Made by a program: the position numbers and the translations under genes. Positions 44,330 through 56,400 of a stretch of DNA of 64,000 nucleotides are shown here, in pieces (position 1 is the first letter of the stretch; each line of letters starts with the position of its first letter). This stretch comes from Allolobophora icterica (Eukaryota > Annelida > Clitellata > Crassiclitellata > Lumbricidae). The stretch is taken from the NCBI GenBank assembly GCA_963556255.1, contig OY744609.1, forward strand, positions 17,190,898 to 17,254,897, written 5' to 3'. Under the pieces are notes generated by a model. That model had not been told where the DNA came from. It did no database searches and saw only the letters and a list, made by a program, of their open reading frames with translations.

Positions 44330-45315
44330 TAGATTGTTTCTGGTGACTGTAGTCTGTAAGTGTTTGAAAGGTTAGACCATTTTGTTGTATTGGATGCTAT
44401 TGTCTAAGCCTGTTACTGTGAAGCGCACAGTTGGTGTGTGATGTAGTATATCTCCGTCTGATGCTACCCTTGATCTCTTGGACAGTTGTTCTATATGTAG
44501 CAGAGAAGATATGTACCAGGCGGGCTGGAACTGGTGTAGCAATACTATGTGCTTGAATGACTAAGGGGCCATCCATATATTACGTACGCAAAAATCCGGG
44601 AAAATTGGACTCCCCCTGTTCGCAAGCGTACTTTCTTCCACAAACCCCCGCGTACGTACACTTGACGCACCCCCCCCCCAAGACCAGCTGCAGAAAGTGT
44701 CTCGAAAGTCTGCACTTTAGGCCAGATTAAAGGATGAGTGAGGGCCAATATAGACAAATTATAGGTGTCTCGTTCACAGCACAGAATAACTTCACATGGC
44801 TTTTATATAATGTAATAAAATGCCATCGGACGACTATAGGACAATACAGATTTATAAATAGGCTAATGTGGACGTCATAATTAGAAATTTATTTTGCGTA
44901 CGTACACTTTTGTCCCCCCCTCCACCCCCGTTCGCACCCGTACGCAAAATCGCCAAAATCCGACCCCCCTCAGTGCGTACGTAATATGTGGACGGCCCCT
45001 AATATATCTTTGATTAACATGGAAAAACTTCACAGCTTAAGAATGAGTTTTTGCTATGTATAGCAGAAAAGATGCCAAGAGGTCCTGGAATCATGGAAGA
45101 AATGTGCATGATTAACTAATGTTTCTACTGGTAAGATGGAAAATATTCACGCCTTAAGAATGAGTATTAATGGCAACACACTGTGTTGTGCACAGCAGAA
45201 ACGATCCAGCTGTGTTATATAGTGAAGAAATTGCTTTTGTGAACGTATAACTAATGTTTCTTTGATTAATGTGAAAAAGTCGCAGCATAAAAACTATTAT
45301 TAATGGCAACACAGT
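44330..45315. repeat. Degenerate tandem repeat, about 130-150-bp unit, in ERR 3' flank
   Basis: The phrase GTAGCAGAGAAGAT or ATAGCAGAAAAGAT, then CCAGG/CCAAGAGG, then GACTAATAT or AACTAATGTTTCT and TTGATTAACATGGAAAA, recurs with drift at about 44500, 45060, 45195 and 45265. A MITE (44564-45000) is inserted in one unit. It may be part of the receptor 3' UTR; there is no direct evidence. Confidence 0.55.
44564..45000. mobile_element. MITE with GGGGCC(A/G)TCCAT-type ends, 437 bp
   Basis: AGGGGCCATCCATATATTAC is matched inverted by the right end (read on the minus strand AGGGGCCGTCCACATATTAC). CGTACGCAAAA words recur near both ends. It is inserted in the degenerate tandem repeat. The target duplication is too short to define. 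Confidence 0.75.
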
Positions 45316-45450
45316 AGAATTCCACAGGCATAAAAAAAAATTAGTGCCAGTAACATCGACATATTATACCCTTGGAGTAAGGTTTAACATGTACTGGCAT
45401 GTAACTTTACTGTTTTACATTGTTTAGCCAATTTTCCTTTTTGCCTAAAC

Positions 45451-45788
45451 CAGGGGTGGCGAACCTTTTTTAAGGTGCGTGCCAAAATGCTGCTAAATCA
45501 TTTTGAAAAATACCGTCGCGTGCCCTTCGGAATATTGCACAGTATATAATTATTTTTCGCATGTAGGTTTTAGTTAACAAAGCGTAAAAAAATTAATTAA
45601 AGACGTTATTTCAAAGATTGCTTTTGAATGATGTTACAATAACGTCCTTCAAACAAGAAAATGTGGATTCCTACAATGATTTTGTATTTACAAGTTTGAA
45701 ATTTTGGGAGACGCTCTGAATTCCGCGTGCCGAAAAAAATTCAACGCGTGCCACTTTGGGCACGCGTGCCATAGGTTCGCCATCCCTG
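45451..45788. mobile_element. hAT MITE, 338 bp, CAGGGGTGGCGAACC ends
   Basis: The ends are CAGGGGTGGCGAACC and GGTTCGCCATCCCTG. The flanks GCCTAAAC (45443-45450) and GCCTAAAC (45789-45796) are a perfect 8-bp duplication. Its CGTGCC-rich inner ends are typical of this hAT group. No ORF. Confidence 0.88.
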
Positions 45789-45889
45789 GCCTAAACTAAA
45801 TTTACTTTGTAGCTGGACCATTCTGCATAATTGGATGTTTTCTCGCAGAAATTTTCCTATGGTTATAAGTGTGCTGTTCGTTAGGAAGC

Positions 45890-45977
45890 ACAATGTGGGC
45901 ATCATTATGATTATAATTGGAAACAGAGAGTACCGGTACTCTGTTTCCAATTATAATCATAATGATGCCCACATTGT
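45890..45977. repeat. Near-perfect 88-bp palindrome
   Basis: The left arm ACAATGTGGGCATCATTATG and onward to AACAGAGAGTACC is mirrored by GGTACTCTGTTTCC onward to CATAATGATGCCCACATTGT. The only difference is an extra AG in the left arm. There is no loop beyond the central CCGG. Confidence 0.93.
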
Positions 45978-45999
45978 AATCATAGCATTCTGGGGGTTC

Positions 46000-48900
46000 T
46001 AAATTCCACTGGTTAAATTGGCTGTTACACGCGTTTTAAAATTAGCTTTAACTTAACTGGTTAGATATCAGTTGTTAGTTCAGTGTTTGATCAAAATAAG
46101 TGTCATATTGTTCACCTTGGTCTATTCATGCAATTGTGTATTATCAAACAGTGTGGCAAAGCGTTGGATAAATCTGAAATACAAGTTTTGCATATCAGAC
46201 AGCATTCTTGAATTTCGTACGGCAGTGGAGACCTTTCTTCATAGCTTGGCACAAACATGCACATACGGTGTGTCCCTTTTTACCTGCATTATGCCACTGG
46301 TATTTACTATGGGCCTGATTTCGGCCCAACAGACATGGCTGTCGGGGGTGGGATTGATGCCTAATCGATTTGTATCTGATAGCTGTTAGTAAGAATTTCA
46401 TTTGGAATTTTGTTTCCATTTCTGACCTCTCTGTGCTCTGGTGCTATGGCTCTCAGGTTGCTGTACCTTCTCTAACCTGTAGGTCAATAGAAATTGTGGG
46501 TCTTGTTCGAAATTTTATGAAGCACTATGTGTTGATGTCTGTAAACTGTTTGTTGTTTCCTTTGGTCTACTTTGTTGATCTGCAAGGAGTTTGCGTTATT
46601 CTAAAACAGTTGTATAACAGGAGCAAAAGCAAATCAACTTCTGCTGGTGCAAGTAGGTAGGTCTCAGTTCTGTACTAAAGGATACCATGCGTTAAGTTAT
46701 GACAGTGTGGTGTATTTTGCCACATGTTTATTTAATTACAAATAGGAATTTTTTGATAATATATACAAGAGATCAAGATTTTTTTGTCGTCATTTTGTGG
46801 AAATTTAGAATTTATTTGGCTTTCAGGTGATGAAAGGGTATCAGGTTTATTAACTTAATATTTTACAGCATGTTACTATGCTATACTCATGGGCTTTACA
46901 CTACATGATTTTCTTTGATACTAAAGTTTTGCATGGAACTACAGTATATATTAATTTTTACAAATTTTAATTATTTGCAGCAAAATTAGTAATTTTACTA
47001 GTAATAAACATTAAACAACACTGTTTGCAAGATTTTCAAGAGACTAAGAATAGTTTGTGGATCTAATTATGAAATTGATGCTTATCGTGCAGAATTTTCA
47101 GAGAGCTTCAATCAAATTAGATAAATATTGAATAAAATGTCGATAAAAGCAACTTGGTCAGATTATCTGTTTAGAATAGGTTTGAAGGCTTCAGTTTTAG
47201 AGGTACTGACATGTTATTGATGCCTTTTCTTTTAGTACCAAAGAAAACTGTAGGGTGGTGTAGGTTTTTGGTGTGGTAAAGTTTTTTTTGATTTTCTGAC
47301 TGTATTTCTGTGAAATGAACAATGTTTGCTTCGATGTTAGTTCTAGATTTGTTGACTGCTGTAGTAGTAGTCTGTCTGGTTATTTGTGCTGTTAATTTGC
47401 GACCAGCAACTGCTTTTTTTATTTTCTTTCGATGTTTGGGTGTTAAATTGATCAGATACAGTTGCCTCATACATCACGCACAAGGTGTTAGTTACGGACT
47501 GTTGCTCAACCAGAATTATTTTATTTGTCAAAGAAATACTTTGTTATGCGACATAATGTAATAGTTAATTGTATTGTTGAGCTGTTTGTTATTGTGTTTT
47601 GTTGTTGTCTGCAGTCGGACCTTCTAATCCTGCCTTGCCTGTGGTGCAATAAGTATGTTTAACAAAACCCAACTTTCAGAAATGCTGTGGGTCATTGTAG
47701 AATACTTGGCTGCAGAAATTTTCAGTATTCCTCAAACGTCAAGTGTGTTCCAGCTTATCTTAAGCTTCATCTTATTCCAATTTACTGGCAGCCATGGGCT
47801 AAATGCTTTTAAGATGCACTTGAAATGCAACAGAAAAATTTATTGTTGCATTACAAACATCAAACATGCCGGTTTGTCTTAGCACTATGAAGTTTGTGAC
47901 AGCCTTTTCGCTAAATTTGCAGTGCTGCCAGGCTGTTGCATATATTTTGTTGTTTAATTTTAGATTTCAGTTAAACTTGGAAATGCTAAGACTGGTTGTT
48001 GCCTGTTTATCTTCAAACTTTCTGAAAACTACTGCTGCTTTGGTTTAGGTGCTGTAATTAATGCTGGTTATGAATCATGAATGTGCAGTGGTCCTAGGAG
48101 GTATGTTGGACTTTGCACAATCATGTTGTAGCAAACATATCACAAGGTAGACATGATTGTTTCTTGAAGTAGGAGATGCATTTCTGTGGCAAGTTTCTAT
48201 ATGAGTTTTGTAGAAATGGACTAAGCTGAGATTAGAAAGAGACAGTTGAAGATCTTGCCATTAGAGTGTGTATATTGTACGGATATTTGTAGTATGGAGT
48301 GTGTATCGGTATGAGAGTTTTGTGTTTCTGCTTTGTAATAATGACTGCATAAGTACGTGTAACTAGACATCTATATGTTGTAGTTCTTGTAGGTTACATA
48401 GTATGTGTGTCTGTAGGCCATTATTGCAGTTTCTGTTGCCTGGCATGTGTGTAAGCACGGCTGCGATGAAAACTTAATGCTTTAGCCTTTTTTACAGTTC
48501 AGGTAAGTGACTGGTAGTGATTGGAAGCTGGTTGCAAGAAATATGCCATACGGAATTTAGGAAGGCATTTGCAATTGAATTTTGTATTTTGTAGTTTCTT
48601 CAAAAGGAATTTGTTGTGCAGTGTTTCTTCGGAATGAGGTTTAGGCGTAATAATGCATGTTGATTTTGTTAAAACCAATTGCAGTTTGTTAGTGTTAGGC
48701 TTGTGTACAGAGAGATCTTGATTGATTCCGTATATTGGTTAATATATAATATGGTCAGATGTGAAATTAATGTGCAAGACTTATCCATTGAAGCCATTAC
48801 ATAAGAGCTTTGAAACATACATCTGCTGTTGATAACTGCACATATTGTTATTGTAATGTTAATGTAATTGAAACTAACGGGACATTTATATAGGGCCATT

Positions 48901-49455
48901 AAAATTAACTAACATTTGCTAAAAGGAATTTGTTGGTAGATATAAAGATTCAAATATTTCTTAGCCTGAAATGCAGTGGAATTTGTAATTACATGTAGTT
49001 CGATGAAAAATGGATTGGATTACTTCATGATTTGATGTGTAGGCAAGATTTTGTTCAACTGTTTCTTGTTTACTGTTATTTGTGGTCGTTAGTCTAGCTG
49101 AAGACGACGTTTCTGTTTTATTATGATCATATCTGAGAACAATCACAACATGTGCACATACATCCCCAGCATCAGTCTGGCACGTTTCTGTCAATGCAAC
49201 CAAATACCAATGAAATGTTTGCACATTGTTCATTTCAGGGGTAAACCTACTGAAACCAGTTACCCTCAGTTGTATTATTCATAAACCACACTTCAGACAC
49301 GTATAATAGTTCTTACAGAAACAATAATACTTCTAGTAGTAAAATTTCAAGTAATTTTAGGCTAAAGAACATCTATGTTGTATTTCCTTAGGTGTCCATA
49401 TACATCTTTTGACTATACAATAGTAGTTTGAGATAGCACTTGAGACAGTGTCCTT
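46000..49455. other. Intergenic or ERR 3' flank, unannotated
   Basis: About 3.4 kb of AT-rich DNA contains only short open frames without recognisable domains. No repeats with clear ends were found. Confidence 0.4.
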
Positions 49456-49467
49456 CGTGGTTATGTA

Positions 49468-49891
49468 TAGGGCTGTACCGAATAGGTGATTATCACTATT
49501 CGGCCAAATACGAATAATTGGACCAACTATTCGGCCGAATACAAATAGTGTACAAAATAGGTCTACCGACAACATTCAAATGTAAGCAAAAGTTTCAATT
49601 CAGTTAATTTAATACATAAACTAAAAGTAAGCAGTTAACTACATGTAATTTTTGCATCCTTCTGCCAGTCTGTGTAAACTACGAATGGAACTAATTTAAC
49701 TAAACTTAGAAATTGTCATTTACTTAATGTTCACTCCACTCGCTATAGCAGCTGCGTATGCAGAAACAGAAGTCACGTGACCACTATTCATATTCAGTCC
49801 GACCGCTACTATTCGGCCAAATACTGAATAGCTATTTGGCCCACTATTCGGCCCCGAAGCGAATACGAAGCGAATATTCGGTACAGCCCTA
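49468..49891. mobile_element. hAT MITE, 424 bp, TAGGGCTGTACCGAATA ends, copy 1
   Basis: TIRs are TAGGGCTGTACCGAATA and TATTCGGTACAGCCCTA (right end reads ATATTCGGTACAGCCCTA). The flanks GTTATGTA (49460-49467) and GTTATGTA (49892-49899) are a perfect 8-bp duplication. The subterminal regions are packed with ATTCGGCCGAATAC-like palindromes. It is nearly the same sequence as 54484-54920. Confidence 0.92.
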
Positions 49892-49899
49892 GTTATGTA

Positions 49900-50875
49900 T
49901 TAGTATTGTCAATTTACCAGTATATGTCTAGTGTGTAGGTCCAGACTAATGTAGGTCTAAATTACAAGTAGACATTTAAATTTCTACTATTTTGTATTGA
50001 TAAAAATATGGAAACCTCTATTAATTGAGTCTATTATGACCTGCTGTAGGTGGTCATTGTATAGATATCCTGAGTAAGATCTTCACACACACAGCTGCTT
50101 GGCATATCCATTCATGTCTATCTAGGCTTAGCACCTGCAGTTGATGCTGTAGTAAAATTGTCTAGGCATTGCACCATCAGCTATTAGATCTGCTAGAGCA
50201 CTATAAATAAAGAAATAATAATGATAATATGTGGTCCGTGATGTTGGTACACAGAACCATGTACAGGATCTGACTTGCTGCCTTTGAGTACCCACGTGAA
50301 TTAGGAATGTCGGTTGCCACAGTTTATGGTCCACTGAGTTATGTAATGTCTTGACCTCATTTGAAAATGCTACCACTAAAGTTCATTGGCACCATACACA
50401 GCACTTCAGCACTTCACATTTAGGTCATTGGCGCCTTGCAGCTGGCGTTTAGACTATGTAGTTCACTGGCACCATACAGACAGCACTTTAGCTATTTATT
50501 TCATTGGCACCATACAACCTGTACTGCAGCAACTGTAAGATTTTCCAATACTCAAAGCAATGTTCACGCTTCACACTAGGAAAAGCAAGAGAGTTGTGTA
50601 GTGGCAGACTGGCTTTGCATTTGTCTTTCACCGTTGTGTCTGGGGTTTGAAATCTGGTTTATCTTGAAAGATTTACAAACGGTTGTTCAGCTAAATAGCA
50701 TGCAAGGTAAAGCTGTCCAAATTTTTTTCTGTTGTGATGTTTGCACTTCAGTCAAGAACGTGTGGTTTACAGACCTCTGAAATGAATGAGCTATTACCTT
50801 AGCCTACCTGTTGCAGGTTGACAAGCATATTACCAAGTTCAGTCCGTTTTATACTGTATGCTGATTGGGGTATAC
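49900..50875. other. Intergenic, with degenerate TTCATTGGCACCATACA repeat
   Basis: TTCATTGGCACCATACA recurs about four times at 50379-50520 with spacing near 45-60 bases. No gene was seen. Confidence 0.45.
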
Positions 50876-50884
50876 ATATATATT

Positions 50885-51075
50885 TGTTGTAGTCGGCCGG
50901 CCGTGCTGGAATAATTTGTGCAGCAACCTACGTGAGCTAACTGGCCATTCTTTGCCTCTTGTGTAAGCACTTGATAAGCATTCTGTTCCATCGTGGTTTT
51001 GTCTCATCAGGTCGGAAGTGCCTCTGAAGTTTCTGAGTGGCGCTATATAAATTTGTGATGACAATTGCAATCAGT
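50885..51075 (+). mobile_element. LINE 3' end with ACAATTGCAAT tail
   Basis: VVGRPCWNNLCSNLRELTG matches the LINE C-terminal block. The end is GAGTGGCGCTATATAAATTT followed by GACAATTGCAAT. Confidence 0.7.
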
Positions 51076-51079
51076 AGCA

Positions 51080-52185
51080 CATTTATGCAGTATTTTACTG
51101 AGTGCTTGTTCTTATATTCATCTATGGTTAGTGATGTTTAGGATCTAGTACCAATACTTGAAGCAGATTTGTTTTGATCCAGCTGTAACTAATTGCTGCC
51201 TTACTATAGGAACTTGCCACTGATGAATGTATATAATGTCCTGATGAAATAATTACATGTACTTTTGTAGATACATGTAGCGTCATTTGACAGTAAAACG
51301 ATCAATTGTAGACGTTGTTTGTGGAAATTACCAATACAGGTAGTGATAATAAAAGTGTGTTATTTACATTAGGCCTAATTTCGTATGTATCGATTCTTCA
51401 GCCATCAGAGCGTACGCAAGTGTGTATCCGAGCATTTATACAGAGCCGTTAATAAGCTCGCAGAGCTTATGTATTACTATCTAACAGATCTAGAAGGTTG
51501 TGTCTAAAGATTAGCTGTATGTGTTTCTGAAGCTATTTGTGGTAGTAAAGTTCTAATTATTTAGAGTGCAAGACCATTCCACGAGGATGGTCCAGTGCAC
51601 AAGAAAGACAATATCAGCATTCTTCATATTAGTTCTGTTTTTAGCCAAGGGTATTGGCTTTCTTAAATTGCTGTAATCATGCATTTATATTGCACGTTAT
51701 AGGCACGTCTTGAGAATAATTATAAGCTTCTGCTTATGAGCTGAAACCGTCAGGTATATATGGCATCCAGGTTAACCTGCAGGGCTTTAGAAATGTACAA
51801 GTTTGTAATAATGACAACTGACAAAGTAGCAAGCTACTTCAAGGGTTCTTGACATTGTCACAACACTTTTCAAGTATCTACTATGTTCAGAAATATTCCA
51901 GTTTCAGTATGACCTTAGCATAGACTGCATCTGTTTACAAACATTTGAGTTAAACACTTTACATGTGAAAAACCAAGAGGGTCATGTATGCAAATGAGGG
52001 ACGACGTCAATGACCAGAACAGCGACAAACAACTTTACCAGGTATTCAGTATCTCAGCTTTTTAATGCTACTAACAGTCATCCATTAAAGTCATCCATTA
52101 AAATCATCTGCAGAGGAGGACGGTAGGGGTAGAAAATGGTAGAGGTGGGGCAGAAAAGGGTAGCATACTGTAGTTACTTCAGTGC
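51080..52185. other. Intergenic, unannotated
   Basis: A short minus-strand LINE-like word lies at 51570-51600 (CCATTCCACGAGGATGGTCC). Nothing else was recognised. Confidence 0.4.
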
Positions 52186-52193
52186 AACTGGTG

Positions 52194-52257
52194 TTTTAAC
52201 ATTTTAACGACAAGAGTGTACTAAAAGCGACTGCAGCTTGTCGTTAAAGTGTTAAAC
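52194..52257. repeat. Inverted repeat, about 20-bp arms
   Basis: TTTAACATTTTAACGACAAG is answered 22 bases later by CTTGTCGTTAAAGTGTTAAA, with one mismatch. A related word, CACTTTAACAACAAGC, stands at the very end of the window, so this may be a tiny remnant of a TIR element. Confidence 0.6.
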
Positions 52258-53040
52258 TTCAGTTAAACAGCAGAAAGTATCACTGTAGCCCACCCTGCAG
52301 CACTGTTAGCTCTGCGAGATCAGTCTTATTAATACTCTGTTAAGCACAGGGATGGGGATACGGGAATGCCAATGTGGACAAATAAGGAAAAGGAAGGAAG
52401 AGCCCAACTTACAAAAAATCACCTATTTCAGACATCCTCTATTGCAGATCCTCAATCTACCCTTGACTAACCAAGCACCCTACCCTGGTCCCCATTACAC
52501 TGTCATTTATTGTCTAGTAGCGCTCTGTGCGAACAGCACCAGTGGTGGTAAAATAGAGGTGGTAATACCAGCGGTGGTAGGAATAAATAAAGTAATAACT
52601 AATACATGTATTATGATTTAAACATCACACCAATTAGGGATAACTTTGATCACTATATTCAATCAGATTTAGCCAGAATACTGCAAGATTGTTACACAAA
52701 CTGGAAGAACAGTTTCCGATTTAAACGCTGCCAGTTCCACGGTCTAACAGAATTTGGCCAAAACAGTAAATTTCATCACCCTTAGACAGCAGACTACAAG
52801 AGGGTCACACAACATCCTAGTGACACAGAGCATCTAGTTACGTCCCTCTTCTTCAAACGATATAACACCACATGAATAAGCATGCTTCGATTCCCTGAAA
52901 CATAGAACAAATCTGTGGGCAACTCTTCCGTTCACCGTTGTTCTGTTTACTGAATTTCTAATTGATGCAACCTTCCAAAACCATAAAAACTGGTTTTTAT
53001 TCGAAAACGGGAAGCCTAAAAGCAGAACTTTTGAATTTTG
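52258..53040. other. Intergenic or NAA30 3' UTR side, unannotated
   Basis: No gene was recognised. The minus strand downstream of the NAA30 stop has an AATAAA (plus-strand TTTATT near 52995) that could serve as a polyadenylation signal. Confidence 0.3.
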
Positions 53041-53230
53041 AAGTCCAACATCACAAATTCTGACAGCTCTGGAATACAAGATCATCTAAAGCCGAGTGTC
53101 GGAAGCGAAACCTGACAGCATCAGAAACCAAGATCACCGAAATCTGACAGAGTCAGACACCAAGATAATCAAAACCCGACTGTTAAACCAAGATCTTCAA
53201 AACCCGACAGCGTCTGATCAGGACAGAATT
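53040..53230. repeat. Degenerate tandem repeat, about 36-bp unit
   Basis: Words of the form ACCAAGATCATCAAAACCCG and ACAGCGTCAGA recur about five times with heavy drift. This lies just downstream of the NAA30 stop codon, probably in its 3' UTR. Confidence 0.5.
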
Positions 53231-53358
53231 TCAAGCGGAACTGCTCAACACCATCTTTTCGAACAAGAGACTACATGGTAAATACCCGAAACAAGTGGCC
53301 GTTACTAAACACCATGGTTTGGTGCAACCCATAGGGCACCGTTCCATGCGGTTCCAAG

Positions 53359-53496
53359 CTATTTTAACCAGAGTTTGAGACGCAGGGCGTCGACTCCATT
53401 CAAGTAATACCTAAAAAGTCTCTTGTCTCGCACAAATCCAAGGTTTTCGTATAAATGTAGAGCGGCTTTGTTGGTGATCTCCGTCTCGAGCACCAC
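53359..53496 (-). CDS. NAA30: NAA30 coding exon 4 (C-terminus)
   Basis: The minus-strand acceptor CTGCATTTTCAG lies just above 53496; the exon is phase 0 and ends in TAG (53361-53359). It encodes [20 protein letters not shown] and [14 protein letters not shown] with [11 protein letters not shown], the last strands of the GNAT fold, including the Asn and Tyr of the conserved NK-x-A-x-x-L-Y-E motif. Confidence 0.96.
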   Translation of the reverse strand: MVLETEITNKAALHLYENLGFVRDKRLFRYYLNGVDALRLKLWLK

Positions 53497-56400
53497 CTGA
53501 AAATGCAGAGAAATATCGGGTACATTGCAATGCCTGCATAATTTGATGAGTAATTGTTCAGGGGGTTGAATGATCTTTCAACAGTAACACAGACCAAGAA
53601 GTTTATTAATGGGGGGGCATTCCGTGTCAAATCAACACACTTTTGAATTAAATTTTGCATCACCATCTCAGATTTTGATGAAATTTGGCAAGGCAGTAGA
53701 ACCCAATGAGAAACTCTCAAAATAAAAATTTTAGATTTTTTGGTCAACCGGTGTCCGAGGTATGGGTCATTGAACCTCGACCCAAACGGTCCGATTTACG
53801 CTGACCGGGCGATGGTTAAACTGCTGTATCTCAGCTCCTATTGCACCTAGACACAAAAGTAAGATACCAAATTAAAGCTGTGTGAATGCTCTACATGGGC
53901 ATGGCATCTAGAAATAGTTATTTTGAGTAAACAAAAAAATTTGAGCAACTGTAACCTAGTAACCCTGACTCAGGTCACTTTGTACTCTCATAATTTTATG
54001 AACTTTTGTCCATTGAAAGATCTCATTGTTCTAAACAACTGGTGAAAATTTCAGAGTGGGATCTCCAATAGTTTTTTGTTATGATTTTTTGAATGGTCAT
54101 CCAATGGCGCAAATCACGCCGTAAATCAAGGTAGAATATGGCTTTGATAATGTGAGAATATGATTTTTAATAACATTAACAATTCAGCTGTCAAATCAGC
54201 TTTCACAGTCCTCCAAGTTTCAGTACTAGCTAGATATTCTGTCTTTCCAGTGCTATTGTAGCAGCTTGCATCTCATGAGCACTCAGTGTATATGCCCTCC
54301 CAGTGCTTGTTGTTGGTTGAAGTCCTGCTGTCAGTACATCCACACAAGATATTACCAGTAGATCACTTGGACGTGGATAATGGAAAGATCGAGCAGGCCC
54401 ATGTGGATGCAGAAAGTTTATTTCCACTTCATTCTGCTCAGAAAATGTCATCATTACACAGCCAAGCCACCAGTGGCCATCATTAGGGCTGTACCGAATA
54501 GTGATTATCACTATTCGGCCGAATACGAATAATTGGACCAACTATTCGGCCGAATACGAATACGAATAGTGTACAAAATAGGTCTACCGACAACGTTCAA
54601 AATTTAAAATGTAAGTAAAAGTTTCAGTTCAGTAAATTTAATACATAAACTAAAAGTAAACAGTTAACTACATGTAATTTTTGAATCCTTCTGCCAGTCT
54701 GTGTAAACTAGGAATGGAACTAATTTAACTAAACTTAGAAATTGTCACTTACTTAACGTTCACTCCACTCGCTATAGCAGCCGCATATGCAGAAACAGAT
54801 GTCACGTGACCACTATTCGTATTCGGTCCGACCGCTACTATTCGGCCGAATACCGAATAGCTATTTGGCCCACTATTCGGCCCCGAAGCGAATACGAAGC
54901 GAATATTCGGTACAGCCCTAGCCATCATACTTAGCAGTGACGTAACCCTTCAAGTCTGCAAATTTCACAGATTGACGGTCAGTATCAGCCAGTGACTGTA
55001 GAACACGTTCAACTCTGGACTCGTGGCTATTTGAGAATTTTTTCACTTCCACTTGGTCTGCTGATATAGGACGAATGCAGTGGCGTTTGTGAGTTCTAGC
55101 AACTGTAAGTGTATACTCAAATCTGCTGCTCAACAAAGCTAATTCTTGCTCATATTCCTCTGAGATAGCAAAACAGAAATTGATTGATGGAATGTTTGCC
55201 TTTGCAAAGAGGAACAACTGATGTAGTGTCATAATGTGCAGCAAGGCACTTGACGGTTCCTAATTAACAACACACCTTAATTGTAAGTCAAAGAATTGCT
55301 ATTTTCCAAGTTTGAAAGTAGTTTAAATTACAATATATAATTACTGAATGACAAAAATTGTTTACAAGTAAGATTTCAAGATGGCCGACAAGAAACTCTT
55401 TAAAATCAAGAACAACAACAAGATTTAATTTAAATTTATAAGTAAGTAGGTAAATCTTAAGTATTGTTTTGTTCAGCACCATGTGTGGGCAAATAATATC
55501 ATTTTGCTCATGATAAAAATATCTGTGTACACAGCACTGAATGAAAAAGTAAAGCAGTACTTACTGATATGCGATTTGAGCCTTCGAGTGGACAAATGTT
55601 CAAAAAATTTTAACAAAAAACTATAAGAGATCCCACTCTGAAATTTTCACCAGTTGTTTAGAACAATGACCTCTTTCAATGGATAAAGTTCATAAAATTA
55701 TGAGAGTACATTGTGACCTGGGTCAGGGTTACTAGCCATATTCTACCTTGATGTACAGTGCGATTCGCACCATTGGGTGACCATTCAAAAAATCATAACA
55801 AAAAAACTATTGGAGATCCCACTCTGAAATTTTCACCAGTTGTTTAGAACAATGAGATCTTTCAATGAATAAAAGTTCATAAAATTATGAGAGTACAAAG
55901 TGACCTGGGTCAGGGTTACTAGGTTACAGTTGCTCACATTTTTTTGTTTACTCAAAATAACTATTTCTAGATGTCTTGCCCATATAAAGCATTCACACAG
56001 CTTTAATTTGGTATCTTGCTTTTGTGTCTAGGTGCAATAGGAGCTGAGATACAGCAGTTTAACCCTCGTCCGGTCAGCGTAAATCGGACCGTTTGGGTCG
56101 AGGTTCAATGACCCATATCTGGGAAACCGGTTGACCAAAAAATCTAAAATTTTGGTTTTGAGCGTTTCTTATTGAGTTCTATCGCCTTGCCAAATTTCAT
56201 CAAAATCTGAGATGGTGATGCCGGGTCACTGTGTTGATCTGACGTGGAATGACCCGGGGGCCAAATAACCCGGCCGTCAATTTGTCAGTTTTGCCTAGCC
56301 AACGGTTTAGTATGCAGAAAGTTTCATTCACTGTTGGAAGTTCAATCCTGGGTGAAGTTAAATTGCAAAATAATTCTCTCGAGGTCAGTATGTTTGGCCC

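Larger units (their letters stand above)
53615..56255. mobile_element. Long-inverted-repeat DNA element, GGGTCATTCC ends, 2.6 kb
   Basis: The left end GGGCATTCCGTGTCAAATC and the inverted right end GGGTCATTCCACGTCAGATC are flanked by GGGG on both sides (53611-53614 and 56256-56259), a 4-bp duplication. The arms are long: 53615 to about 54140 pairs with about 55730 to 56255. The right arm also has a roughly 185-bp tandem duplication (55612-55740 and 55795-55925). Inside is a minus-strand ORF, split by a hAT MITE. The superfamily is not proved; a 4-bp duplication suits Sola- or Chapaev-like elements. It sits in NAA30 intron 3. Confidence 0.8.

Noticed and set aside
46072..46389. 105-codon plus-strand frame in the ERR 3' flank
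   Set aside because: No recognisable domain; many frames of this size are expected by chance in this AT-rich stretch.
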